Assembly: GCA_023664865.1 (NCBI GenBank) | Contig: JAMPEU010000025.1 | Coordinates: 1 to 39,724 of the forward strand | Direction: 5' to 3' | Source of the DNA: Butyrivibrio sp. | GTDB taxonomy: Bacteria; Bacillota; Clostridia; Lachnospirales; Lachnospiraceae | DNA length: 39,724 bases | In this document: positions 23,166 to 32,214 of the stretch, piece by piece | Layout of the letters: each line of letters begins with the position of its first letter | How positions within the stretch are numbered: the first letter of the stretch is position 1 | Notes under the pieces: generated by a model | What the model saw: the letters and a program-made list of their open reading frames with translations, nothing else | Database searches by the model: none | Told to the model about the DNA's origin: nothing | Position numbers and translations under genes: made by a program

Positions 23166-25565
23166 ATGAAATATTTTACATTGTTAAAGGCTAACATTAA
23201 AAGCCAGAAGGGAAGTTTCATCGGCATTTTTATGCTTATTTTTATTATAACCGTATCCTTGTGCGCGGTATTGTCCATATGGAGAAATTCGGGTATATAC
23301 GAGGCAGAGCAGATAGAAAGGGTTGGATTTGGCGACATTACCTTCTGGATTACGCAGCTTAATGAAAATTCTGAAGAGATGGAGGGGCTGCTTAACAGAA
23401 TCAGGGAAATTGATGATGTGGACACGATAAATACGCAGGAATTTATAGCATGCGACGTTTATCGCATAGTGACCGATGAAAAAACAACGACCATTCAGGG
23501 CAGTTTATGCGTACTTGCCTATGGCGAGCCGAAGTATGACTATAATATTTATAATGAAAGCCTTACGGGGATAGAGGAAAATGAAAAAGGCTTGAATGAG
23601 GGGGAGATATATGTGTCCCCTTCATTAAAGGGAATGTACGGCGCAGATATCGGCGATATTATGGAAATTGAGATAGATGATGAGCGAAACGTCGCAAAAT
23701 ATGTCATTAAAGGTTTTTTTGAAGATCCGGTTGACGGCAGCGCCCTGATGGGAATAAAAGACATACTTATGCTAAAGGAGGATATGCAGAAACTGGGCGA
23801 TAGATTTGAAGAAATACGGAATAAAGCAGATGAAAAAACAGGCGTATATATGTTAGGAATAGGGAGCATGATTCATATCTCCAAGACAAAGGACAGCAGT
23901 CTTAATATGGGGGAATTTCAGCGTCTTTTAAATGAGAAAACAGGCGTATACAGCGAATTGGGCTTTGCCTATACCAAGTCGTCAATAATGGGATTTATGC
24001 TTATTCTGCAAAATATTTTCTCCGCGTTTCTGCTGGTATTCGTGCTGGTTTTGCTGGTGATAGCGGTGATTATTATCGGACACAGCATAAACAGCAGCAT
24101 TGAGCAGGATTATGTAGATATGGGGATTATGAAAGCCGTAGGATATACCGGCATGAAGCTGCGTATGCTGCAGTTATTTCAGTATATGCTGATTGTTCTT
24201 ATCGCAATGGCGCTTGGCGTGCCGGCGTCGGTATTTGTTGTAAGAGTGATTGAAAGTATGCTGGTCACTACTACCGGGCTGATTGTACCGTCAACTATGC
24301 CTGTGGCGTTAAGTTTCATGGCGCTTGGCGCGGTAGGGCTTATTATTGCGGGATTTGTCATAATAAGAACGAAGAAGATAGAAAAAGTGCTGCCCATTCA
24401 GGCAATCAGGGGCGGTGCGTCAGACGTATATTTTAAAAGCCGCCTGACTGCGCAGATACATCAAAAGGCGCTTAATTTCTGGCTTGCCTACAGGCAGCTT
24501 ATATCAGGCAAAAAGCAGTATATCAGCGCATGTTTCATTTCAGTGCTTTTGGTTTTCTTTCTGGCGTTGGTCGTCAGATTGGACGCATGGCTGGGAGAAG
24601 ACGGAAAGGGGCTGATGGACTGCTTTAATGCTGCACAGTATGATTTTGGCGTCAGATACGAAAATGAAGCGATAAGAGAAGAAGCGGAAGAATGGATTGA
24701 CGCTGAAGCGGGCATCATAAACAAGTATGAATTTGTTATGACAAGGGGGACAATTAACCAAATAGAATATATGATGAACGTCGTATCCGAACCGGAATAT
24801 TTTAACATATTGGAGGGAAGGACCTGCCTGTACAAGAATGAGATTGTCATAACGGATTTGGTATCGAAAGAACTTGAAATAGGTATAGGCGATACGGTGT
24901 TAATCAGTTTTGGAGGAAAAGAGCTTGAATTTATTATAAGCGGCGTCTACCAGTGCGCTAACGATATGGGGACGAATTTCGGTATCAGTCGTAAAGGTGT
25001 TGGGCAGTTTATTGAAGATAATGAACTGGATTATTACAGATACTATCAGCTAAAAGAGCCGGAGCTTGCCGATAAGCTTGCGGACGATTTGCATGAACGC
25101 TATAAGGAAGATGTGGTTATCGACAATAATACATGGTCGGGCCTAGACGTTATAGTAGATGTAATGTCCGCCCTTGTCGCCATAATGTATGTGATAACCG
25201 TTGTTTTTATACTGATAACGGTGTATCTGACAGGGAGTAAGGTTTTATATAGAGAGCAGCACGATTTGAGCATTTATAAATCGCTGGGATTTGCATCAGG
25301 GAAACTTAGGTTTGCATTCGCGCTGCGCTTTGGAATCGCCGCGGCGATGGGTTCGGTAATTGGCATTGTGCTCAGCATATTTTTAACAGATCCTATGGTG
25401 TCTAAAATTATCGCGATGTGCGGAGTGAGCCATTTCAGCTCTGATTTAAATCCGCTGAGGATGGCAATGTTAGCCGTAGTTGTGAGCGGACTGTTTTTCA
25501 TCTTCGCTTATCTGTCGTCAGGTAGGATTAAGAAGACGGGCGCGGGGATTTTGATTGTGGAGTGA
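23166..25565 (+). CDS. FtsX-family ABC transporter permease
   Basis: A 799-residue permease with one helix near 15-37, an exported domain of about 240 residues, a cluster of three helices at about 280-395, another near 435-460, a second exported domain, and three final helices at about 670-785. Two FtsX-type helix clusters in one chain are typical of Firmicute peptide-antibiotic permeases of this size. Repeated KAVGYTGMKLRMLQLFQY and KSLGFASGKLRFAFALRF (the coupling segments) mark the two halves. It works with the ATPase upstream. GGACGG-like sequence precedes the ATG. No substrate can be read from the sequence. Confidence 0.92.
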   Translation: MKYFTLLKANIKSQKGSFIGIFMLIFIITVSLCAVLSIWRNSGIYEAEQIERVGFGDITFWITQLNENSEEMEGLLNRIREIDDVDTINTQEFIACDVYRIVTDEKTTTIQGSLCVLAYGEPKYDYNIYNESLTGIEENEKGLNEGEIYVSPSLKGMYGADIGDIMEIEIDDERNVAKYVIKGFFEDPVDGSALMGIKDILMLKEDMQKLGDRFEEIRNKADEKTGVYMLGIGSMIHISKTKDSSLNMGEFQRLLNEKTGVYSELGFAYTKSSIMGFMLILQNIFSAFLLVFVLVLLVIAVIIIGHSINSSIEQDYVDMGIMKAVGYTGMKLRMLQLFQYMLIVLIAMALGVPASVFVVRVIESMLVTTTGLIVPSTMPVALSFMALGAVGLIIAGFVIIRTKKIEKVLPIQAIRGGASDVYFKSRLTAQIHQKALNFWLAYRQLISGKKQYISACFISVLLVFFLALVVRLDAWLGEDGKGLMDCFNAAQYDFGVRYENEAIREEAEEWIDAEAGIINKYEFVMTRGTINQIEYMMNVVSEPEYFNILEGRTCLYKNEIVITDLVSKELEIGIGDTVLISFGGKELEFIISGVYQCANDMGTNFGISRKGVGQFIEDNELDYYRYYQLKEPELADKLADDLHERYKEDVVIDNNTWSGLDVIVDVMSALVAIMYVITVVFILITVYLTGSKVLYREQHDLSIYKSLGFASGKLRFAFALRFGIAAAMGSVIGIVLSIFLTDPMVSKIIAMCGVSHFSSDLNPLRMAMLAVVVSGLFFIFAYLSSGRIKKTGAGILIVE

Positions 25566-25699
25566 AGGGTAAGAATATATTGAGGTTTGCTTGTACGCAT
25601 GATTTGATTATTGATTTTGGTGAAATGAAGTAGTATCTTATACAGTAGATGGTATTTACACATATTTAATATGGAATAACAGAAAGGATACTAATATCA

Positions 25700-26971
25700 A
25701 TGAATCAGAAGAAAACTTTACAAAAATTATTTAATTTTATATACGAAAGCCCGACCAGCTATCACGCGGTTGAGAACCTTGAGAAAATGCTTGATAAAGA
25801 AGGCTTTACAAGATTAGAGGAGAGGGAGTCGTGGCAGATTGAAAAAACGGGGAAATATTATGTAAATCGAAACGGTTCTTCGCTTGTCGCCTTCACCATT
25901 CCGGATAAAAAGCCGCTGGGCTTCCATATGGTCGCGGCGCACAGCGATTCACCATGCTTTAAAATAAAAGAGTCGCCTGAGATAGCGGCGGAAAATGTGT
26001 ACCTAAAGCTGAATGTGGAGAAATACGGCGGAATGATTCTTTCCACGTGGCTTGACAGGCCGCTTTCCATAGCGGGAAGAATCGTGATTAGGGAAAACGA
26101 CGGTATTGGCTGCCGCCTGGTTAATCTGGATAAGGACGCGGCAATAATCCCCAACCTTGCAATCCATATGAACAAGGATATGAATAAAGGCGTTGAATAT
26201 AATCCGCAGACGGATATGCAGCCGATTATTGGGGCAGCGGATTTTAAGGGTGGTTTTTTAAAGCAAATTGCTAAAGAGGCAGGAGTGAAAGAAAAAGAAA
26301 TTCTTGATTGCGACCTTTTTCTATACAATAGGGATAAATGCCGCCTGATAGGAATGGACGACGCTTTCATAGCGGGACCACGGCTTGATGATTTGGAGTG
26401 CGCTTTTGCGGGGATTGCCGCGCTATGCGGTGAAAAATCGGAAAACTACGTTAATATCTGCGTGGTGTTTGATAATGAAGAGGTGGGGAGCGGCACAAAG
26501 CAGGGCGCTGCATCTACATTTTTAAAGGATGCGCTTGTCAGGATATGCGACAGGCTTGGCATAGGGGCGGAAGAATACCGCTGCATGATTGCCGACAGTT
26601 TCCTTATTTCTGCGGATAACGCTCACGCGGTTCACCCAAATAATCCGGGCAAGGCTGATGCGACTAACCGCCCTATGTTAAACGGGGGGATTGTAATTAA
26701 ATACCACGGAAGCCAGCGTTACGCTACAGATGCGTATTCGGCAGCGATAATGAAGGATATCTGCCTTAGGGCTGACGTGCCTTATCAGTCATACGCCAAC
26801 CGTTCGGATATTGCGGGAGGTTCGACGCTTGGCAATATAGCAATGGCGCAGGTATCCGTAAATACGGTTGACATCGGACTGCCGCAGCTTGCCATGCACT
26901 CGGCTTTCGAGACGGCGGGCGCAAAAGACCTCGGTTATATGATAGAAGCATTTAGGACCTTTTATAAATAA
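25700..26971 (+). CDS. M18 family metallo-aminopeptidase
   Basis: A 423-residue cytosolic dinuclear zinc peptidase removing N-terminal residues, preferring acidic ones in characterised relatives. Motifs: HMVAAHSDSP with a metal-binding His, the bridging Asp in PRLDDLEC, VFDNEEVGSGT with the catalytic Glu pair, and late MHSAFETAGAKD with the final His. Length fits the bacterial ApeB-like group. AGAAAGGA lies ahead of the ATG. Its last 20 bases overlap the convergent acyltransferase gene, and the shared end forms a hairpin. Confidence 0.94.
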   Translation: MNQKKTLQKLFNFIYESPTSYHAVENLEKMLDKEGFTRLEERESWQIEKTGKYYVNRNGSSLVAFTIPDKKPLGFHMVAAHSDSPCFKIKESPEIAAENVYLKLNVEKYGGMILSTWLDRPLSIAGRIVIRENDGIGCRLVNLDKDAAIIPNLAIHMNKDMNKGVEYNPQTDMQPIIGAADFKGGFLKQIAKEAGVKEKEILDCDLFLYNRDKCRLIGMDDAFIAGPRLDDLECAFAGIAALCGEKSENYVNICVVFDNEEVGSGTKQGAASTFLKDALVRICDRLGIGAEEYRCMIADSFLISADNAHAVHPNNPGKADATNRPMLNGGIVIKYHGSQRYATDAYSAAIMKDICLRADVPYQSYANRSDIAGGSTLGNIAMAQVSVNTVDIGLPQLAMHSAFETAGAKDLGYMIEAFRTFYK

Positions 26972-28001
26972 AAGGTCCTATGAGCATGGCATAAATTTTA
27001 TCCAATATGACTGCCAAAATATAAATATAAAATACGCTGCTCAGAAAGAGCAGCAGTGTATTGGAACTGTCCATCGTGGCGCCTGCAAAATTCAACATAT
27101 ACTTATATAGAAATACATGATGCAGTAAAAAATAGGCATAAGAATGTTTTCCAATCGTGATAATCAAGCCCTTTATACGTTCGGATTTTATCCATTCCGC
27201 GACTTCCATTACAATCATATAAAGTGATACCGACACGACAAATATTACATGGTAAGGGTAAGAATGGAACTGATAGAAGTTTCTTTCCACTATGTATATG
27301 GCGATAATCAGCACAGTTCCGATTGCAGCTCCAATTCTTCTGCCAATTCTGGCCGCGTGTTGATTTTTATTCTCACGCAGCATCTCAAGCATCATGCCAA
27401 GTGTGAAATACATACTGCACATGATGGGGTTTTTCTCGATAACAATGGGAAACGGATTATAATAGAGCAGCACAACGCTCGCAATGAAAAACACGGCGGG
27501 CAGAACATACTTGCACTTGCGCATTACCACCCGATAAAGTGGGAACAGCAGATAAAGCACTACAATCACGCCCAGAAACCATTCGCCGATAAGATAAAAG
27601 GTCGGAATCCAATCACTGAAATATCCGTCCATTGCAATTACTGACAGCAGAAAATTTATTTTAGGGGCTGTCGGCATGGATTTCGCACGATAAAAGAAAT
27701 CTAAAAACGCAAAGAGGTATGCGAGCCAAAACAGGGGATAGAGTCCAAAAAATCTTTTTTTATAAAATTCTTTCAGCGAAAACTCCTCCTGCCCATAGCG
27801 ATAGATGAGCGACGCGCCCGATACCATAAAAAAACACGATACGGCAATCGGTCCCCATACAATGCGGACGATTCCCTGATAAAGCTCCACGTCCGCATTG
27901 ATTGCATATGCTTTTGCGGTATCCGAAAAGTGGAACGCCGTTACCATCAAAAAGCAGATAATGCGAATTAAGTCAAGATATAGCACTCGTTCTTTTTTCA
28001 T
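26952..28001 (-). CDS. Acyltransferase 3 family membrane protein
   Basis: An approximately 349-residue protein with about ten membrane helices. The family acylates sugars or cell-surface polymers. The conserved opening KERVLYLDLIRIICFLMVTAFHFSD carries the characteristic Arg and the catalytic-type His in the first helix. I start it at ATG 28001; a TTG at 28013 would add four residues, but the AAAGGGG sequence is only one base away from it, so it is less likely. A promoter, TTGATT-N17-TATATT, lies at 28103-28075. The substrate is not deducible, since no polysaccharide cluster adjoins it. Confidence 0.88.
   Translation of the reverse strand: MKKERVLYLDLIRIICFLMVTAFHFSDTAKAYAINADVELYQGIVRIVWGPIAVSCFFMVSGASLIYRYGQEEFSLKEFYKKRFFGLYPLFWLAYLFAFLDFFYRAKSMPTAPKINFLLSVIAMDGYFSDWIPTFYLIGEWFLGVIVVLYLLFPLYRVVMRKCKYVLPAVFFIASVVLLYYNPFPIVIEKNPIMCSMYFTLGMMLEMLRENKNQHAARIGRRIGAAIGTVLIIAIYIVERNFYQFHSYPYHVIFVVSVSLYMIVMEVAEWIKSERIKGLIITIGKHSYAYFLLHHVFLYKYMLNFAGATMDSSNTLLLFLSSVFYIYILAVILDKIYAMLIGPFIYKRS
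26953..26980. terminator. Palindrome within the overlapping ends of two convergent genes
   Basis: A perfect 12-base-pair stem, 26953-26964 with 26969-26980, loop TAAA. It contains the last codons of both the M18 peptidase and the acyltransferase, encoding the mirrored ends RTFYK and IYKRS. It may act as a bidirectional terminator, although there is no clean T-run on either side. Confidence 0.5.
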
Positions 28002-28074
28002 TGTCGGATTCAAACCCCTTTCACAACATATGGACGGAGTTTCTCACAAAAAGCGGCTTTCTCCGATTGGAACA

Positions 28075-28103
28075 AATATAACATATTTTTATGCCATAAT
28101 CAA
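28075..28103 (-). promoter_or_regulatory. Candidate promoter for the acyltransferase gene
   Basis: Minus-strand TTGATT (28103-28098), 17-base spacer, TATATT (28080-28075). Confidence 0.5.
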
Positions 28104-28163
28104 CTATATGGCAATTATCAAACCTGTGGGGCGAAAGATTTAATGTATATCGCGACTTTTTTC

Positions 28164-30572
28164 TCAAACAAATGAATTATATATAATAGTTTCAACTTCG
28201 CCATTCTTATTCAATATCGCATAGCAGAAAAGCGGAGGAGCCATTTCGCCGTAAGCATATCCTTCATCACCGTTGTCTAATACATATGTAAGAGTTGTGA
28301 TATCCAGCCAGTCGTCTATTAGAATATGCTCTTCAAAACACTCCTTTGCCGTATAAACAGACTCCGATATTTCCATCAATGATGTAATGCGGGTATCTTT
28401 TGCTATCTTAATATTTCCAGTGTACAAATCATCGAGTAAAAACTCCATTGACTCTGTGATAAAATCATAATCCGGAATAGAGCAGCATATGGGATAATAT
28501 TCATCGCCTGAACTGCTTCCAAAATCGAAGGAAACTTTTGTCTGTATATAGTAGAGGTTTCCATCATTTAAGCAATAAATAGAATAGAGCCCTGCTGGAA
28601 ACTCTTCTTTGTCTAACTTTTCTCTCAAGACAAATTCCCTATCTGAAATTGTAAAATGGTCACCTATCTGCAGTTTATCAAAATCATTGCAAAAAACGGA
28701 ATATGCCAGCTGTAAACTCCCGTCTACTGCATAGTATTCGCCCATATCCTCAAATGGAGAATTTATCAATAACCATACAGGTTGTGCATATGCGCTGAAT
28801 TCAAGCGATAGCTGGGTATTGTCCGCTATAAAATTTTCTTGAGTTTCTTCTTTATATGTACATTCGTCAACAAACTGCATCTTTCCATTGGGAAGCAGTT
28901 CAAAATGAATTCCAAATTGTATGGGTGCATTTTCTGAGGTTAAAATCTCCCATTCTTTGGATAAGTCAAGTTTGCCAACTGCTGTGTCTGCATCTTCGTC
29001 ACAGCACACAGAAACGGTCAGCACAGGAAAGCCAGCGGATATGTCGGCACATTCCTGAAGATTGGGGTGCATAAGAGTTTGTGCGCTTGCGCTTATGCCT
29101 ATATCGGCTTCTACATCTATTGCGTCTAAGCAGCCAAAAAGTATAAGAGTCGGCTCAGTCCTAAGCATGGCGCTTGCGCTGCAGTTTACTTCCAGATTTG
29201 GTTTTTCGACAAAGATATGGTGTTCAAAATTCCTGACTCCACAATTCTCATCATACGATACAGATACTTCTACAGGAAGCTCTGCGGAAAATGAAATACT
29301 TCCGTCTACCGATAAAACAATGAAAATCTGTATATCTGCACTTACAACTCCGTTTCCAAGAGGGACAGGCGTTTTAAATAAACGGATTTTTTTCTCTTTT
29401 TCTGTCTTGATATTACCGCTGAATGTCGCGTGAGCGTCTACCGCAGCTTCGGCATATCTTAATCTGCCCCATGAAAAGTCAATCTGTCCGCCGATATACA
29501 TTTTATCAATATCTATCTCTGCGCTATATTCATCGTCCGGATTTATTTTCTCCTCGATAGGAAGCGGATAAAATTCTCCTGTATCGTTATCAGTAATACG
29601 TATTTCTAAGTATTTTTCACCGTTTTTCTTTTGCGTGGAAAGTGATAACTTATATCCTTTACTGTCCACTTCTCCTGAAAGTATGGCGGCGTTTATCATA
29701 TGCGCATCTTTCTGTCGGTACGTCGGATTATTGATGGCTTCTGTGCTTTTATTCGGTTCATAGTAATTTATGATATCATCAAAAGTCAGTTCCGTAATAT
29801 CCGATACGGTAAGGGAGTCCACGACCTTGCTTAGTTCGACTGTTTTTAATGATAATGTTCCGTCTGTGCCTATTGCGCTTATTTCCCTTGCTAGTTTCAA
29901 TTTGGTATTTTTTTGCTCAAAAACAATGACGTCGCCTATTTCGCAAGAATTAAGCACAGAGTCTGTAACTGCAATTTTAAAGCCGTCGGTATCGCATTGT
30001 AATATATCTGTGGAAGATAGTTCTGTCACGCCGTCTTGATATACCACATTGCTATAATCGTCTTGCCAGAATTCACTGAAATATAGACTATATAAAGTCT
30101 CTAAAACCAGCTCACACTTTTCTTGGGAAAATCCTTTCTTGAGGTCTTTCTTTTCAATGAGTCCATGTTCTATGCCTAACTCAATATAATTATCGTCTGT
30201 TATTGCATCGTTGGTATGCAGATAAATGCGCACTTTACCTTCACAGAGCGTTTTCATTGCCGTTACGATGATAAATTGTCCGGACGCATACTTGTCCCCC
30301 TCAAAGTCAGAGGAGACATTCAGTACGTTATGCTCTACAGCTGCCTGTATATAGGCAAAATGCGGATTTTCAGAATTAACGTCGCTAAAATATGGCGTTT
30401 CGCCAGTATATTCATTTATTCCAAAGCGTTCTCCCAGCATTTCGAGCCACTCATAGCGGGTTACGCCGTCGGGGACTTCCGTATTTCTCCCGGTAAAGAA
30501 TATAACGCCAATAATGATAAGAACCGCAGATAAAGCTGTGGCTATATAAATATATATTTTTTTGTTATTCAT
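28164..30572 (-). CDS. Membrane-anchored protein with SLH-like N-terminal region, function unknown
   Basis: An 802-residue protein. A membrane helix at about 5-27 is followed by a region resembling S-layer homology repeats (VTRYEWLEMLGERF ... PYFSDVNSENPHFAYIQAAV ... YASGQFIIVTAMKTL). Unlike typical SLH proteins it is anchored by a helix and lacks a cleavable signal. The rest (about 190-802) is beta-rich and exported, with repeated segments of the form DILQCDTDGFKIAV ... EIGDVIVFEQ near 190-225 that recur as DKLQIGDHFTIS near 635. It lies 13 bases downstream of the lipoprotein gene and is clearly co-transcribed with it. An envelope role is likely; no enzyme motif is seen. Confidence 0.7.
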   Translation of the reverse strand: MNNKKIYIYIATALSAVLIIIGVIFFTGRNTEVPDGVTRYEWLEMLGERFGINEYTGETPYFSDVNSENPHFAYIQAAVEHNVLNVSSDFEGDKYASGQFIIVTAMKTLCEGKVRIYLHTNDAITDDNYIELGIEHGLIEKKDLKKGFSQEKCELVLETLYSLYFSEFWQDDYSNVVYQDGVTELSSTDILQCDTDGFKIAVTDSVLNSCEIGDVIVFEQKNTKLKLAREISAIGTDGTLSLKTVELSKVVDSLTVSDITELTFDDIINYYEPNKSTEAINNPTYRQKDAHMINAAILSGEVDSKGYKLSLSTQKKNGEKYLEIRITDNDTGEFYPLPIEEKINPDDEYSAEIDIDKMYIGGQIDFSWGRLRYAEAAVDAHATFSGNIKTEKEKKIRLFKTPVPLGNGVVSADIQIFIVLSVDGSISFSAELPVEVSVSYDENCGVRNFEHHIFVEKPNLEVNCSASAMLRTEPTLILFGCLDAIDVEADIGISASAQTLMHPNLQECADISAGFPVLTVSVCCDEDADTAVGKLDLSKEWEILTSENAPIQFGIHFELLPNGKMQFVDECTYKEETQENFIADNTQLSLEFSAYAQPVWLLINSPFEDMGEYYAVDGSLQLAYSVFCNDFDKLQIGDHFTISDREFVLREKLDKEEFPAGLYSIYCLNDGNLYYIQTKVSFDFGSSSGDEYYPICCSIPDYDFITESMEFLLDDLYTGNIKIAKDTRITSLMEISESVYTAKECFEEHILIDDWLDITTLTYVLDNGDEGYAYGEMAPPLFCYAILNKNGEVETIIYNSFV

Positions 30573-30585
30573 TTGTGCTATTTTC

Positions 30586-31836
30586 CTATTCCATCAACGT
30601 AAAATATATAAATCCTTGTCTTGTGCTTGCTTCCAACCTGTCTTTTTCCAGCTTTAACTCACCTGTAATGCTGTCTTTATCATTGCTAATGCGGATTTTT
30701 GCGGGTTCTTCAATCCAGTCGCCTGCTTCCAACTGCAATTTAAGTTCTTCTCTGTTCCATGTGCCGGATAACTCATAACTACCTTCAGCAAATGCAAAAA
30801 CAGCCTTCACGCTGCCATCGTCATTTACTTCTGAAATCTGCAGTTCTGCCGTTTCTTCCCTAAATCCGTTTATATAGGTTCCGCTCCAATTTCCTATGAT
30901 ATCCGTTGAAACTATTTGAGAGGTTGTATTATTTTCCGAGCCTTGCCAGCCCTCGCCGTCTCGATAGTCATAAACAATTAGAGATTCCATTGCAATCGTA
31001 ACTTTGGATTTACTGACCTGATAACTGCATCGGTATAACTGCCTGCTTCCTTTTGATTCCGCCGTTTGTTCCTCTATTTTAAAATCCGAGATTTCCTGTT
31101 CATTTATGAGAATGGTCTGTTTTGTGTCACTTATCGGAAGTTCGGTTTCTGTCAACTTAGAAATTAAATCATTTTCTGTAACGTTTAAAGCATATTCTTC
31201 TTTCATGGATACAGTAAAATAATCTTGTGAAATAAAGGAATCGAATTTCCATTCCTGATTGAAAGTAAATAAGACTTTTATTTTGCCATCGGCTCTTTCC
31301 AATTTATCATCAAGAGTTAGAGAAATAACAATCTGGTCTGTTTTTTGCTCAAGATTGGTGTACTGTTCTTCTATTTTCGCATTTAATAAATTATCTTGAG
31401 CAATCTGCCATTCTTCATTATCTATATTTACTATTTGCCCCAAGAGTAAAGTCGATAGACTGCTTTCTTCAACGCCTTTTAATGGTGTCATAACCCATTC
31501 GTCTTTGGCGGAAACATCTATTCTGTCTAATATCCAGCCCGTTTTATCATATAAGCCATAGGTCAGAACGATATCCTTTTGACAGGAAGCTTCATCATTA
31601 CTTGTTACAACCGTACACCAGACAGTGTCAGTTTTCTGCTCTTTTTCTGTCTGACGTTTTTCGATTATGATTTCATCAATTTGCTCATCATTTTTCAAAA
31701 ATTGAAATTTAGTGTCAGATTCCAAGTCAAGCTTTATTTGTTCCTCATCTGCTGCTTTTTTCCCGCAGGCGGATAAACAGAGCATACTGATTATTAGTAC
31801 ACTCGCCAATACAGTGCATCTTATCATGTGTTTCAT
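30586..31836 (-). CDS. Multidomain lipoprotein of unknown function
   Basis: A 416-residue lipoprotein: MKHMIRCTVLASVLIISMLC is followed by the lipobox LSAC, giving a lipidated Cys24. The mature part appears to contain about three similar beta-rich modules. Each ends in a hydrophobic strand pair with Trp, such as LTYGLYDKTGWILDRIDV, VLFTFNQEWKFDSFIS and LIVYDYRDGEGWQGS. A C-terminal barrel-like domain starts at IIGNWSGTYI and runs to the end. A strong ribosome binding site (AAAGGAG) precedes the ATG. It is the first gene of a two-gene envelope operon and divergent from a small ribbon-helix-helix-like gene. I do not recognise a named family. Confidence 0.72.
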   Translation of the reverse strand: MKHMIRCTVLASVLIISMLCLSACGKKAADEEQIKLDLESDTKFQFLKNDEQIDEIIIEKRQTEKEQKTDTVWCTVVTSNDEASCQKDIVLTYGLYDKTGWILDRIDVSAKDEWVMTPLKGVEESSLSTLLLGQIVNIDNEEWQIAQDNLLNAKIEEQYTNLEQKTDQIVISLTLDDKLERADGKIKVLFTFNQEWKFDSFISQDYFTVSMKEEYALNVTENDLISKLTETELPISDTKQTILINEQEISDFKIEEQTAESKGSRQLYRCSYQVSKSKVTIAMESLIVYDYRDGEGWQGSENNTTSQIVSTDIIGNWSGTYINGFREETAELQISEVNDDGSVKAVFAFAEGSYELSGTWNREELKLQLEAGDWIEEPAKIRISNDKDSITGELKLEKDRLEASTRQGFIYFTLME

Positions 31837-31880
31837 TTTTATAAACTAACTCCTTTCATTTTTTGAATATGTCATTTTTT

Positions 31881-31935
31881 ATAACATATATTTATAACAT
31901 ATTTTAATGGTTATTTCAATATTAAAATATATGTT
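31881..31935. promoter_or_regulatory. AT-rich direct and inverted repeats between divergent genes
   Basis: ATAACATAT occurs at 31881-31889 and 31894-31902. The segment AACATATTTTAAT (31896-31908) is repeated inverted at 31921-31935 with a two-base insertion. The cluster lies in the 136-base gap between the lipoprotein gene and the small ribbon-helix-helix-like gene, where a repressor of either would bind. Confidence 0.4.
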
Positions 31936-31972
31936 AATCAGAAAATCAAAAATGAAAAGTTGAGGTGATTTT

Positions 31973-32170
31973 ATGTCTGATAACGATAAGTTGATAATCA
32001 GACCTAAAAAATACAAAGGAAATGACGGACACAAAACTTTTTCTATTAGAATAAAAGAAGAACTTGTTGAAAATATTGATGCTATTTCTGTCAAAACCGG
32101 ACACAGCCGCAATGAATTAATTGGCATGTTTCTTGATTATGCTGTTAAACATTGTAAAATTGAGGATTAA
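31973..32170 (+). CDS. Small ribbon-helix-helix-like (CopG/Arc type) protein
   Basis: A 65-residue protein. A short basic tail (LIIRPKKYKG) leads to the pattern KTFSIRIKEELVENIDAISV, then TGHSRNELIGMFLDYAVKHC: one beta strand followed by two helices with the N-S-R-N-type turn, as in CopG/Arc dimers. Such proteins bind DNA as dimers and often repress their own operon or act as antitoxins. No toxin gene adjoins it, so a plain regulator is more likely. GAGGTG is suitably placed before the ATG. Repeats at 31881-31935 may be its operator, and a terminator follows at once. Confidence 0.7.
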   Translation: MSDNDKLIIRPKKYKGNDGHKTFSIRIKEELVENIDAISVKTGHSRNELIGMFLDYAVKHCKIED

Positions 32171-32173
32171 AAA

Positions 32174-32207
32174 AGCAGGAGTCACATTTTTGGGCGTGAT
32201 TCCTGCT
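32174..32207. terminator. Bidirectional terminator
   Basis: A 12-base-pair stem, AGCAGGAGTCAC (32174-32185) with GTGATTCCTGCT (32196-32207), one G:T pair, 10-base loop. There is an A-run on the left and a TTTCTTATTTATTT run on the right. It can stop both the small plus-strand gene and the convergent AraC-type gene. Confidence 0.82.
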
Positions 32208-32214
32208 TTCTTAT

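Noticed and set aside
31973-32170. Antitoxin of a toxin-antitoxin pair
   Set aside because: No small toxin-like gene adjoins it: a terminator follows directly, and the next gene is a convergent AraC-type regulator.
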